Shown here: one piece after another, positions 8,386 through 15,950 of the stretch | How positions within the stretch are numbered: position 1 is the first letter of the stretch | Layout: every line of letters starts with the position of its first letter | Assembly (NCBI RefSeq): GCF_015665295.1 | Contig: NZ_JADFAJ010000002.1 | Coordinates: 1-41,515 of the forward strand | Direction of reading: 5' to 3' | Source of the DNA: Maricaulis sp. | Lineage (GTDB): Bacteria > Pseudomonadota > Alphaproteobacteria > Caulobacterales > Maricaulaceae | DNA: 41,515 nt | Position numbers and translations under genes: made by a program | Notes under the pieces: model-generated | The model's input: the letters and a program-made list of their open reading frames with translations, nothing else | Told to the model about the DNA's origin: nothing | The model's database searches: none

Positions 8386-9095
8386 TCCTGACCTCGATCA
8401 CCAAGGCCCTGAAGACCCAGAACTGGCTCGCCGTCGCAGTCGAATTCATCATCGTGCTGGCCGGCGTGGTGATCGGCTTCCAGATTTCCGCCTGGAACGA
8501 GACCCGGATCGAGCATCAGCGCGAAGCCCTGATCCTGGACCGCCTGCACGCGGACTTCGTCGAGATCGAGGCCCGTACGGCGACCATGGTCGCCCAGCTC
8601 GAGACACGGATCGAGGCGGGCACGTCCTTCGAGACTCTCCTGCTGCGTGACCAGACCTTCGTCAGCGATGCTGACTTCTTCGAAGCCCTGCAGAACGCCA
8701 TCGGCACGCCCGTGCCCAATGGTCGCTCGGCGACCTATGCCGAACTGGTGGCCTCCGGCGAGATGCGGCTGATCCGCTCGGAAGCCCTGCGCGAGGCGCT
8801 GGTGGAGTTTGACGAGCAGGTGCGTCGCCAGGAGCTGGCCTATGCCTCCCTCGCCCGGCTGATCACCGACAATGCTGGCCTCCTGCTGGAAGTCCAGGGC
8901 TATGCGGTGGAAGACCCCGAGGCGCTGCGCCCCGATCTCTATCGAGGTCTCGCCGAGATACGCCAGTCACCCGAGATCTTCACCGCCGCCCGCCTGACCA
9001 CCCGCGCCAACCAGGTCAACCGGATATGGCATGAAGGCACGCTGGAACGGGCACAGGCCGTGTTGGCGGCGATGGAAACCGGCGACACCCCCTAG
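8382..9095 (+). CDS. Small single-pass membrane protein, array member 5 (DUF6090-like)
   Basis: This 237-residue protein is the last member. Its anchor block is slightly diverged at the start (MILTSITKALKTQNW) but keeps QNW, EF, GVVIG and AWNE. Helical residues 43-80 (REALILDRLHADFVEIEAR) follow. The central motif at 120-145 is the clearest of the five: AELVASGEMRLIRSEALREA, then LVEFDEQVRR. The TAG stop at 9093-9095 overlaps the minus-strand stop of the SRAP gene, so there is no room for a terminator between the convergent genes. The function is unknown. Confidence 0.6.
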   Translation: MILTSITKALKTQNWLAVAVEFIIVLAGVVIGFQISAWNETRIEHQREALILDRLHADFVEIEARTATMVAQLETRIEAGTSFETLLLRDQTFVSDADFFEALQNAIGTPVPNGRSATYAELVASGEMRLIRSEALREALVEFDEQVRRQELAYASLARLITDNAGLLLEVQGYAVEDPEALRPDLYRGLAEIRQSPEIFTAARLTTRANQVNRIWHEGTLERAQAVLAAMETGDTP

Positions 9096-9781
9096 AGCAG
9101 GCCCACCCGCTGCGGGCCGTCGCCCGGCTCGGTCAACCATTCCTCGTCGACGCGGACATTGCCGACGGCCTTGTTGGCCTCGCGGATATCCATCGCCTCG
9201 GAGGGCAGGCCTTTCAGCAAAGGCTCGATGTCGTGATTGTCGGCATCGGTCCAGGCTTCGAAATCCTCCGGACCGAGAATGACCGGCATGCGGGTGTGGA
9301 TGGCGGCCATGGCCTCATTGGGCGCGGTGGTGAGGATGGTGAAACTGTCGATTGTCTCGCCCTCGACCTCGGCCCGGTCCCACAGGCCGGCAAAACCGAA
9401 CCAGTCCTGATCCTTCACGGTGATGAAATGCGGCTGTTTGGCGCCTTTCGGACCGGTCCACTCGTAAAAGCCCACCGCCGGGATGATGCAGCGCCGCTTC
9501 TGGAAGGGCATGCGGAAGCTGGGCGCCGAGGCGGCCGTCTCCGACTTGGCGTTGAAGGTGGAGAATTTCATCTCCTTGAGCGGTTTCTGCCAGAAATAGG
9601 GCACCAGCCCCCAGCGCGCCATCACCGCTTCCGTACGGCCGTCCTCGCGACGGATGATCGGCGCTCTCTGGGTCGGGGCGATATTCCAGCGCGGCTCGAG
9701 ATTGAGCGCGCCCTGCTGGAGCTTGAATGTCTCCTGCAGAATCCACCACTGAAGCTTTCCAAGGGCATAGCGACCACACAT
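9092..9781 (-). CDS. SOS response-associated peptidase (SRAP/YedK/HMCES family)
   Basis: The SRAP family covalently traps abasic sites in single-stranded DNA through the N-terminal Cys2, giving a stable thiazolidine crosslink. I chose the ATG at 9781 because it gives the required MCGRY start; a longer frame to 9877 would bury the cysteine. The 229-residue protein has the active-site set in family spacing: Cys2, Asn77 (FNAKSE), Glu107 (VGFYEW) and His162 (AIHTRMPVIL). These lie close to Cys2/Asn75/Glu105/His160 of E. coli YedK. No clear ribosome site was seen. The gene diverges from imuA, and the LexA box 77 bp upstream suggests shared SOS control. The name 'peptidase' refers to removal of its own initiator Met. 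Confidence 0.93.
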   Translation of the reverse strand: MCGRYALGKLQWWILQETFKLQQGALNLEPRWNIAPTQRAPIIRREDGRTEAVMARWGLVPYFWQKPLKEMKFSTFNAKSETAASAPSFRMPFQKRRCIIPAVGFYEWTGPKGAKQPHFITVKDQDWFGFAGLWDRAEVEGETIDSFTILTTAPNEAMAAIHTRMPVILGPEDFEAWTDADNHDIEPLLKGLPSEAMDIREANKAVGNVRVDEEWLTEPGDGPQRVGLL

Positions 9782-9835
9782 GCCGGGCAGACTAGCCCGA
9801 TTGGCGGGGCGTGCGAAAGCGCCCGGATTCGTCGC

Positions 9836-9866
9836 TTGACTCTGCCGCGCCAGATGAGAACATAAG
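9836..9866 (+). promoter_or_regulatory. Probable imuA promoter
   Basis: TTGACT at 9836-9841 is a near-consensus -35. The weak -10 candidates ACATAA (9860-9865, spacer 18) or CATAAG (9861-9866, spacer 19) lie inside the LexA box, so bound LexA would cover the -10. The start is about 22-30 bases upstream of the imuA ATG. Confidence 0.45.
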
Positions 9867-9872
9867 AAGAAC
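9858..9872. promoter_or_regulatory. LexA box (SOS operator)
   Basis: GAAC-ATAAGAA-GAAC at 9858-9872 is an exact match to the alphaproteobacterial LexA operator, GTTC-N7-GTTC read on the other strand. It lies 22 bp before imuA and 77 bp before the divergent SRAP start, and overlaps the candidate imuA -10. It would put imuA, imuB and probably dnaE2 under SOS control, and possibly the SRAP gene too. No other exact box was noticed in the gaps I read. Confidence 0.88.
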
Positions 9873-9893
9873 ATCAAGCGAGAGCCAAATCTG

Positions 9894-10790
9894 ATGACTG
9901 TGCCGTCACACCCTGACCGGCGGCAGCAGCTTGCCGAGCTGCGCCGTCAGATACGGGCCCTGGACCTGGGGGAGACAGACCCCGCCGCATCGCCCGCCGA
10001 ACCCGCGGAGGCCGTGCCCCCGTGCGATGCAGCACGGATCGGTGCCGACCCGTTGCAGCTGGCGCCGGGCCTGCACGAGATCTGCCCGGCCGGCTATCTC
10101 GACACGCCGGCGGCGCTGGCCGTGCAGGCCGGGCTGATGGCCACTCATCTGGCGGCGGCAGGCCGGGAACGCCCCGTGCTCTGGGTCCGGCGGTCCATGG
10201 GCACCGGCCAGGATTTCGGTCGCCCCTACCCGCCAGCCCTGGCGCAATGGGGGCTCGATCCGGCCCGGCTCATCCTGGTCGAGACGGGCTGCGAGAGCGA
10301 CACGCTGTGGACGCTGGAAGAGGGGCTGAAGACCGGCGCCGTGGTGATCGGCGAGACCGGTCCCTCGGCCCGCTATGACCTGACCGCCACGCGCCGGCTC
10401 GACCAGGCGGCGCGGCGGGCCGGAGCCCTGGCTCTGGTCCTGCGGCCGCATGAAGGCCTGGCACCGAGCGCCGCGCTCAGTCGCTGGCGTATCGCCGCCC
10501 GCCCGTCCCCGGCACGGGCCTGGATCGGCGCAAGAGGGCTGCCGGGATTGGGAGAACCGCGGTTTCACGCCGCACTGGAACGGGTCAGGGGCGGCCCGCC
10601 ACAGGAATACGAGATCGAGTGGAAACATGCGTCGTTTCATGTCCTTGAGCCTGCCCCGCTGGCCGACCGACCGGCACCGCCAGAGCGCAATACCGAGCGC
10701 AAGACCGGACCCGACACCCGCCCCGCCAGCCCGGCCGCGTCCCGCTTCGGCCCGGCCCTGGCCGGTCAGCTTATCCGCCTCACCGGATAA
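9894..10790 (+). CDS. imuA: ImuA, mutasome accessory protein
   Basis: ImuA is a RecA-like accessory factor that works with ImuB and DnaE2 in SOS-induced translesion synthesis. The 298-residue protein has the family pattern RRQQLAELRRQIRALD near the start and the core segments LHEICPAGYLDTPAALA and RPVLWVRR. The C-terminal RFHAALERVRGG and YEIEWKHASFHVLEP region is typical. No Walker A motif was seen, as is usual for this family. The last 164 bases overlap imuB in another frame, and the conserved EWKHASFHV segment is encoded by the same bases as the ImuB start. It is transcribed from the LexA-box promoter. The ribosome site is weak (GAGAG about ten bases upstream). Confidence 0.88.
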   Translation: MTVPSHPDRRQQLAELRRQIRALDLGETDPAASPAEPAEAVPPCDAARIGADPLQLAPGLHEICPAGYLDTPAALAVQAGLMATHLAAAGRERPVLWVRRSMGTGQDFGRPYPPALAQWGLDPARLILVETGCESDTLWTLEEGLKTGAVVIGETGPSARYDLTATRRLDQAARRAGALALVLRPHEGLAPSAALSRWRIAARPSPARAWIGARGLPGLGEPRFHAALERVRGGPPQEYEIEWKHASFHVLEPAPLADRPAPPERNTERKTGPDTRPASPAASRFGPALAGQLIRLTG

Positions 10791-12348
10791 GCCGGCCCCG
10801 TCAGACAAGCTGGCGACGGACGCCCGGCCGGCGCCCTTCGCCCTGGTCCACACCACGACGGGGGGCGAGCGCCTCTATGCGCTCGATGCCGAGGCCGCAC
10901 GGCGCGGTCTGCAGCCCGGCCAAGCGGTCTCCGATGCCAAGGCACTGGAGCCGACCCTGCAGCTGCGTCCGGCCGACCCGGCCGGTGATGTCCGGCGCCT
11001 GGCCGCGCTGGCGCGGGGCTGTGGCCGCTGGTCGCCCTGGACCGCACCCGACCCCGGCCTGCCCGGCGAGGATGGCATCCTGCTGGAAATCACCGGCTGC
11101 GCCCATCTGTTCAGCGGTGAAGAGGCCCTGCTGCACGACGCCCTGACCGCCCTGCGCCGCCAGGGGCATGAGGCCCGTGGCGCCATCGCCCCGACGATCG
11201 GTCTCGCCTGGGGCCTGGCCCGTCATGCTGCGCCCGGCGCGCCGGGCGGGCAGGTCATCGTCAAGGACATATCCGCCGCCCTCAACCCGCTGCCGGTCGC
11301 CGCCCTGCGCATTGGCGAAACCGCCGCCACCCTGCGTCGTTTCGGGCTCAAACGGGTTGGCGATATCGCCAGCCTGCCACGCGCCAGCCTGGTCCGGCGC
11401 TTCGGGCGCGCCCTGGTCGACCGGCTTGACCAGGCGACCGGCCGGACCCGCGAAGTCCTCAATCCGCTACAACCGGTCACGCCCTTTCGCGCCCGCACCC
11501 GCTATGTCGATGCGCTGCTCCTGCTCGATGGCCTGAAACAGGGGGTTAAGGACACGGCAGAAGGCCTGTGCGGGGCGCTGGAAACGGCCGGACGCGGCGT
11601 CACCCGGCTCGACCTCCACCTCTTCCGGGTCGACGGCAAGACCCATCTCCTCACCCTGGGCACCGCGGCACCGGCCCGCGAGGCCGGTCATCTCGCGCGC
11701 CTGTTCAACGAGAAGCTGGACCGGGCCGAGATCGATATCGGTTTCGGCATCGCGATGATCGAGCTGACCGCCCGCGCCACCCAGCGCCTCGGCGAACGCC
11801 AGGACGGGCTGGTCGATGACGGCCGGGTCGACGAGACCGATCTGGCCCGCCTGACCGATCGCCTCGTCGTGCGGCTGGGCGAGGACAAGGTCCAGCGCGC
11901 CGCCCGCCGGGCCAGCCACCAGCCCGATCGCGCCGCGCTCTGGCGTCCGGCACTGGCCAGTCCGCCAGCCCCTGCTGCCGCGCGCCGCGCCCCCATGCTG
12001 GCGGTCGCCGAATCCGAGCCGCAATCAACGCTCCTGCCACCACCCCGGCGCCCCCTGCTCATCCTCGCCCGGCCGGAACCGGCCGAGGCCGTCGCCGAGA
12101 TTCCCGATGGCCCGCCACGCAGCTTTGTCTGGCGCCGCGTCCGCCACCAGGTCGACCGGGCCGAGGGCCCTGAACGTCTCGCTCCGGACTGGTGGCGCGA
12201 GGGCATCTGGCAAACCGACCGCCCGGCCCGCACCCGCGATTACTTCCGCGTCGAAACCCGTGAAGGCCGCCGTTTCTGGCTCTATCGCGACGGCCTCTAC
12301 GGCCTCGAGACCACCCGACCCCAATGGTTCGTCCATGGCGCGTCGTGA
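10627..12348 (+). CDS. imuB: ImuB, catalytically inactive Y-family polymerase homolog
   Basis: ImuB is thought to act as the hub of the ImuA-ImuB-DnaE2 mutasome, linking the polymerase to the beta clamp. I chose the ATG at 10627 because it gives the family start MRRFMSLSLPRWPTDR; the frame is open further back, but that part is only the antisense-of-frame reading of imuA. The protein is 573 residues. A Pro/Ala/Arg-rich linker (about residues 18-65) falls in the overlap with imuA. The polymerase-like core follows (PFALVHTT, LYALDAEAARRGLQPGQAVSDAKAL, GCAHLFSGEEALL, RFGLKRVGDIASLPRASL). The C-terminus keeps RDYFRVETREGRRFWLYRDG. The acidic palm residues of active Y-family enzymes are absent, as expected. 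Confidence 0.92.
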   Translation: MRRFMSLSLPRWPTDRHRQSAIPSARPDPTPAPPARPRPASARPWPVSLSASPDKPAPSDKLATDARPAPFALVHTTTGGERLYALDAEAARRGLQPGQAVSDAKALEPTLQLRPADPAGDVRRLAALARGCGRWSPWTAPDPGLPGEDGILLEITGCAHLFSGEEALLHDALTALRRQGHEARGAIAPTIGLAWGLARHAAPGAPGGQVIVKDISAALNPLPVAALRIGETAATLRRFGLKRVGDIASLPRASLVRRFGRALVDRLDQATGRTREVLNPLQPVTPFRARTRYVDALLLLDGLKQGVKDTAEGLCGALETAGRGVTRLDLHLFRVDGKTHLLTLGTAAPAREAGHLARLFNEKLDRAEIDIGFGIAMIELTARATQRLGERQDGLVDDGRVDETDLARLTDRLVVRLGEDKVQRAARRASHQPDRAALWRPALASPPAPAAARRAPMLAVAESEPQSTLLPPPRRPLLILARPEPAEAVAEIPDGPPRSFVWRRVRHQVDRAEGPERLAPDWWREGIWQTDRPARTRDYFRVETREGRRFWLYRDGLYGLETTRPQWFVHGAS

Positions 12349-12360
12349 GAAGAAGGAAAT

Positions 12361-12503
12361 GAAGGAAAGGCTTTCGCCTTTCCTTCCCGGCGCAGCGGCG
12401 GGGGTGCCCGGCCATGCCGGGCGGAGGGGTCAGGCGCAAGCCGGAAAAAAACCCATCGACCTGCCGCAAAGCGGCAGCCCACTTCCCCCGCAAGCGGGAG
12501 AAG
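12361..12503. repeat. Cluster of four hairpins between imuB and dnaE2
   Basis: The 219-bp gap contains no gene but four palindromes. They are 12361-12386 (11-bp perfect stem, TTTC loop, 12 bases after the imuB stop), 12406-12422 (7-bp stem, CAT loop), 12461-12477 (7-bp stem, AAA loop) and 12482-12503 (stem with one mismatch, AA loop). None is followed by a T-tract, so they look more like REP-type repeats or RNA structures than intrinsic terminators. A short CCGC-CAT-GCGG palindrome also adjoins the dnaE2 ribosome site GGAGG. Confidence 0.75.
12479..12503. repeat. REP-like hairpin, copy A
   Basis: This repeat shares a 20-base identical core with 40957-40976, centred on CCCGCAAGCGGG and followed in both by a purine-rich tail (GAAGAA-like). 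The two copies lie about 28 kb apart in unrelated gaps, which marks a dispersed intergenic repeat. Confidence 0.7.
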
Positions 12504-12567
12504 AAAAAGGAACATCGACCCGTCGCTGTGCTCCGGCCCACATCCCCCGCCATGCGGAGGAAAAACT

Positions 12568-15500
12568 ATGAGCCGCGACTTTGCCGAACTGCTCACGGCC
12601 AGCAATTTCACCTTCCTGACCGGTGCCTCGCATCCCGACGAGATGGTGGCGCAGGCGAAGGCGCTGGGCCTGGCCGGGATCGGGCTGGCCGACCGCAACA
12701 GCTTTGCCGGCATGGTGCGCGCCCATCTGGCCGCGAAGGAGGCCGGCATCCCGCTCCTGGTCGGCACCCGCCTGGTCACGCGCTGCGGGCTGGAGATCGC
12801 GGCCTATCCGACCGATCTGGCCGCTTATGCCCGTTTGACCCGCCTGCTGACCGACGCCAATTTCGCCACCACGAAGGGCAATTGCGACCTGCACGCCGAC
12901 GACCTCGCAAACGCCTCGGCCGGACAGATCCTGCTGCTCATCCCGCCGCACGAGCCGGACCAGGCCTGGCAGGACCGGGTCAGCGCCCTATTGCCGACCC
13001 TCAGGGGCGAGACCCATCTCGTCCTGACCCGCTGGTTTGACGGCCGCGATGGCGAACGCCTGCACCGCCTCTCGCAGCTGGCCAATGACTGGAGCCTGAC
13101 GACAATCGCCAGCACGGATGCCCGCTATCACGCGCCAGGCCGCAAGCCGCTGGCCGATGTCGTGACCTGTATCCGCGAGCATGTCCGCATTACCGAGGCC
13201 GGCTTCCACCTCGCCGCCAATGCCGAACGCCATCTCAAGCCGGTGGCCGAGATCTACCGCCTGTTCCACGGCTATGAGGAGGCTGTTGCGCGCTCGGTCG
13301 GGATCGCCCGCCGCCTGACCTTCTCGCTGGACGAACTGGTCTATCATTACCCCGACGAGGTGATCGGCGAGAATGAAACGCCGAACGAAACCCTGCGACG
13401 CCTCGCAGCGGAGGGTCTGCAAACCCGCTATCCCGCCGGCGTGCCGGACAAGATTGCCCGCGCCGTCGCCACCGAACTCGACCTCATCGAAGGGCTCGAC
13501 TACCCGTCCTATTTCCTCACCGTCCAAGACGTGATCCGCTTTGCCCGTTCGCGCGGAATCCTGTGTCAGGGACGCGGATCGGCGGCCAATTCGGCGGTCT
13601 GTTTTGCGATCGGCATCACCGAGGTCGACCCGAACCGGATCGATCTCCTCTTCGAGCGTTTCGTCTCGGCCGAGCGCGGCGAGCCGCCTGACATCGACGT
13701 CGATTTCGAGCACAACCGGCGCGAGGAGGTGATCCAGTACGTCTATGAGAAGTACGGGCGTCGCCGCGCCGCCATGACGGCGACCGTGAATTGCTATCGT
13801 CCGCGCGGCGCCATCCGCGAGGTCGGCAAGGTGTTCGGCCTGTCCGGCGATGTCATCTCGGCCCTGTCGAAAAGCCTGTGGGGCTGGTCCAGCGACGATC
13901 TCCAGGAGAGCCGCATCCGCGACGAGCTCGGCCTCGATCCGGACAGTCCGGCGCTCGCCATGACGCTGCGCTATGCCCGCGAGCTGATGGGCTTCCCGCG
14001 TCATCTCGCCCAGCATCCCGGCGGTTTCGTGATGACCCGCGCCCGGCTCGACGAGATCGTGCCGCTGCACAATGCCGCCATGCCCGAACGCACCATGCTG
14101 GAATGGGACAAGGAGGATATCGACGCACTCGGCCTGATGAAGGTCGATGTGCTGGGCCTGGGCATGCTGACCTGTGTCGCCCGCGCCTTCGAGCTGCTGG
14201 CCACGCACCATGGCCGCCATCTGACCATGGCCAGCATCCCGGCCGAGGATCCGCGCGTCTATGACATGATCTGCAAGGCCGACACGGTCGGCGTCTTCCA
14301 GATCGAGAGCCGGGCCCAGATGACCATGTTGCCGCGCCTGAGGCCGCGCAATTTCTACGATCTGGTGATCGAGGTGGCCATCGTCCGGCCCGGCCCGATC
14401 CAGGGCGATATGGTCCATCCCTATCTGCGCCGGCGACGTGGCGAAGAGATCGTGGAATTTCCCTCGAAAGAACTCGAAGAGGTACTGGGCAAGACGCTCG
14501 GCGTGCCGCTCTTCCAGGAGCAGGCCATGCGGATTGCCATTGTCGCCGCCGGCTTCACCCCGGCCGAGGCTGACCGGCTGCGCCGCTCCATGGCCGCCTT
14601 CCGGCGCTCGGGCACGATTTACGAAATGGGCCAGAAACTGATGAATGGCATGATCGCCAATGGCTATGAGCCGGACTTCGCCGAGCGCTGTTTCAGGCAG
14701 CTCGAGGGCTTCGGCGAATACGGCTTTCCCGAAAGTCATGCCGCCAGCTTCGCGCTCATCGTCTATGTCTCCTGCTGGCTGAAGCATTATTATCCCGACG
14801 TCTTCCTCGCCGCCCTGCTGAACAGCCAGCCCATGGGATTCTATGCTCCCGCCCAGCTGGTCCGCGATGCCCGCGAGCATGGCGTTGATGTTCGCCCGCC
14901 CGACATCAATCACTCCGACTGGGATGCCACGCTGGAGGAGACCGATATCCCGCGCCGCGACGGCACCGGCATGCGCTTTGCCGTGCGCCTCGGCCTGCGC
15001 CAGATCAAGGGCATGAAGGAACCGGCCGCCGCCCGCCTCGTTGCCGCCCGCCAGGCCGAGGGGCCTTTTGAAAGCCTGGCCGATCTCGCCCGCCGGGCCC
15101 GGCTCGACAAGGGCTCGCTGGATCGGCTGGCCAATGCCGATGCCGCCGGCTCCCTGGCCATGGACCGGCGCAAGGCGAGCTGGACCGCCTTGGCCGAGGC
15201 CGGCAGGCCGCTGCCTCTCTTCCAGCACGCCGACAGCTGGGGGCATGAGCATCCCGTCGCCCTGCCCGAACTGACCGGTGGCGAACAGGTCGCCCAGGAT
15301 TACGCCACCCTGCGCCTCTCCCTGAAGGCCCATCCGCTGAGTTTCTTTCGCGGCGAGCTGGCCGAGACCGGCCATGCCACCTGCTCGGCTCTCAATGAGA
15401 TGCGTGACGGGCGCTGGGTCACCCTGGCCGGCCTGGTCCTGGTGCGCCAGCGCCCCGGCTCGGCCTCGGGCGTCATCTTCGCCACGCTGGAAGACGAGAC

Positions 15501-15816
15501 CGGCATCGCCAATGTCATCGTCTGGCCGAGCTGTTTCGAACGCCATCGCCGCATCGTCATGTCATCCAAGCTTCTGGGTGTGACCGGCCGGGTTCAACGC
15601 GAAGGCCCGGTCATCCATGTCGTCGCCAATCGCCTCACCGACCAGTCCTGGCGCCTCGCCGCACTGGCTGATGGAGCCGATTTCGCCGAGGCCGTCGCCC
15701 ATGCCGACGAAATCACCCGCCCCAATGCCGACCCCAGAACCGTCGCCCTCTACCGCCGCGTCATGCAGGGCGAGCGACTGGAGGACATATTGCCAAAGAG
15801 CCGGGATTTTCATTGA
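12568..15816 (+). CDS. dnaE2: Error-prone DNA polymerase III alpha subunit DnaE2 (ImuC)
   Basis: DnaE2 is the catalytic polymerase of the ImuABC mutasome. The 1082-residue protein has a PHP domain from the start (ASNFTFLTGASHPDEM, GLADRNSFAGMVRAH). The C-family palm carries PPDIDVDFEHNRREEV, with Asp375, Asp377 and Asp379, and LMKVDVLGLG with Asp527. It also has QGRGSAANSAVCF, HPGGFVMTR and the QIESRAQMTMLPRLRP and ESHAASFALIVYVSCWLK segments. An OB-fold lies near residues 945-995. The length and motifs fit DnaE2 rather than the longer replicative DnaE1. The ribosome site GGAGG lies seven to eight bases before the ATG. It is separated from imuB by the hairpin cluster, so SOS read-through from the imuA promoter is likely but not certain. 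Confidence 0.95.
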   Translation: MSRDFAELLTASNFTFLTGASHPDEMVAQAKALGLAGIGLADRNSFAGMVRAHLAAKEAGIPLLVGTRLVTRCGLEIAAYPTDLAAYARLTRLLTDANFATTKGNCDLHADDLANASAGQILLLIPPHEPDQAWQDRVSALLPTLRGETHLVLTRWFDGRDGERLHRLSQLANDWSLTTIASTDARYHAPGRKPLADVVTCIREHVRITEAGFHLAANAERHLKPVAEIYRLFHGYEEAVARSVGIARRLTFSLDELVYHYPDEVIGENETPNETLRRLAAEGLQTRYPAGVPDKIARAVATELDLIEGLDYPSYFLTVQDVIRFARSRGILCQGRGSAANSAVCFAIGITEVDPNRIDLLFERFVSAERGEPPDIDVDFEHNRREEVIQYVYEKYGRRRAAMTATVNCYRPRGAIREVGKVFGLSGDVISALSKSLWGWSSDDLQESRIRDELGLDPDSPALAMTLRYARELMGFPRHLAQHPGGFVMTRARLDEIVPLHNAAMPERTMLEWDKEDIDALGLMKVDVLGLGMLTCVARAFELLATHHGRHLTMASIPAEDPRVYDMICKADTVGVFQIESRAQMTMLPRLRPRNFYDLVIEVAIVRPGPIQGDMVHPYLRRRRGEEIVEFPSKELEEVLGKTLGVPLFQEQAMRIAIVAAGFTPAEADRLRRSMAAFRRSGTIYEMGQKLMNGMIANGYEPDFAERCFRQLEGFGEYGFPESHAASFALIVYVSCWLKHYYPDVFLAALLNSQPMGFYAPAQLVRDAREHGVDVRPPDINHSDWDATLEETDIPRRDGTGMRFAVRLGLRQIKGMKEPAAARLVAARQAEGPFESLADLARRARLDKGSLDRLANADAAGSLAMDRRKASWTALAEAGRPLPLFQHADSWGHEHPVALPELTGGEQVAQDYATLRLSLKAHPLSFFRGELAETGHATCSALNEMRDGRWVTLAGLVLVRQRPGSASGVIFATLEDETGIANVIVWPSCFERHRRIVMSSKLLGVTGRVQREGPVIHVVANRLTDQSWRLAALADGADFAEAVAHADEITRPNADPRTVALYRRVMQGERLEDILPKSRDFH

Positions 15817-15851
15817 GGGCGGAGGCTCGAAGGGCGGCGAGTGTCTGCCTG

Positions 15852-15901
15852 TGGGTCCCGGATCTGCGCCCCGCCTGCGCGGGGCCTCCGTCCGGGATGA
15901 C
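15852..15901. repeat. REP-type intergenic hairpin
   Basis: Outer arms TCCCGGA (15856-15862) and TCCGGGA (15891-15897) enclose an inner GCCCCGC-CTGC-GCGGGGC hairpin (15868-15885). Read on the minus strand it begins GTCATCCCGGA, a form widespread in alphaproteobacterial intergenic repeats as I recall them. It lies 36 bases after dnaE2. Confidence 0.7.
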
Positions 15902-15950
15902 AAATGGGTTCCCCCGCGAAAGAGGGGCTCCAGCGCACACCCCGCCATGA

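Noticed and set aside
9782-9877. N-terminal extension of the SRAP gene
   Set aside because: SRAP proteins need Cys at position 2, which only the ATG at 9781 gives; the extension also covers the LexA box.
10450-10626. N-terminal extension of imuB inside imuA
   Set aside because: ImuB family proteins begin at MRRFMSL; the extra 59 codons are only the alternate-frame reading of imuA.
12988-15546. Long minus-strand open frame (852 codons) opposite dnaE2
   Set aside because: It is the antisense shadow of a strongly conserved polymerase gene; the translation has no recognisable domain, and open antisense frames are common at this GC content.
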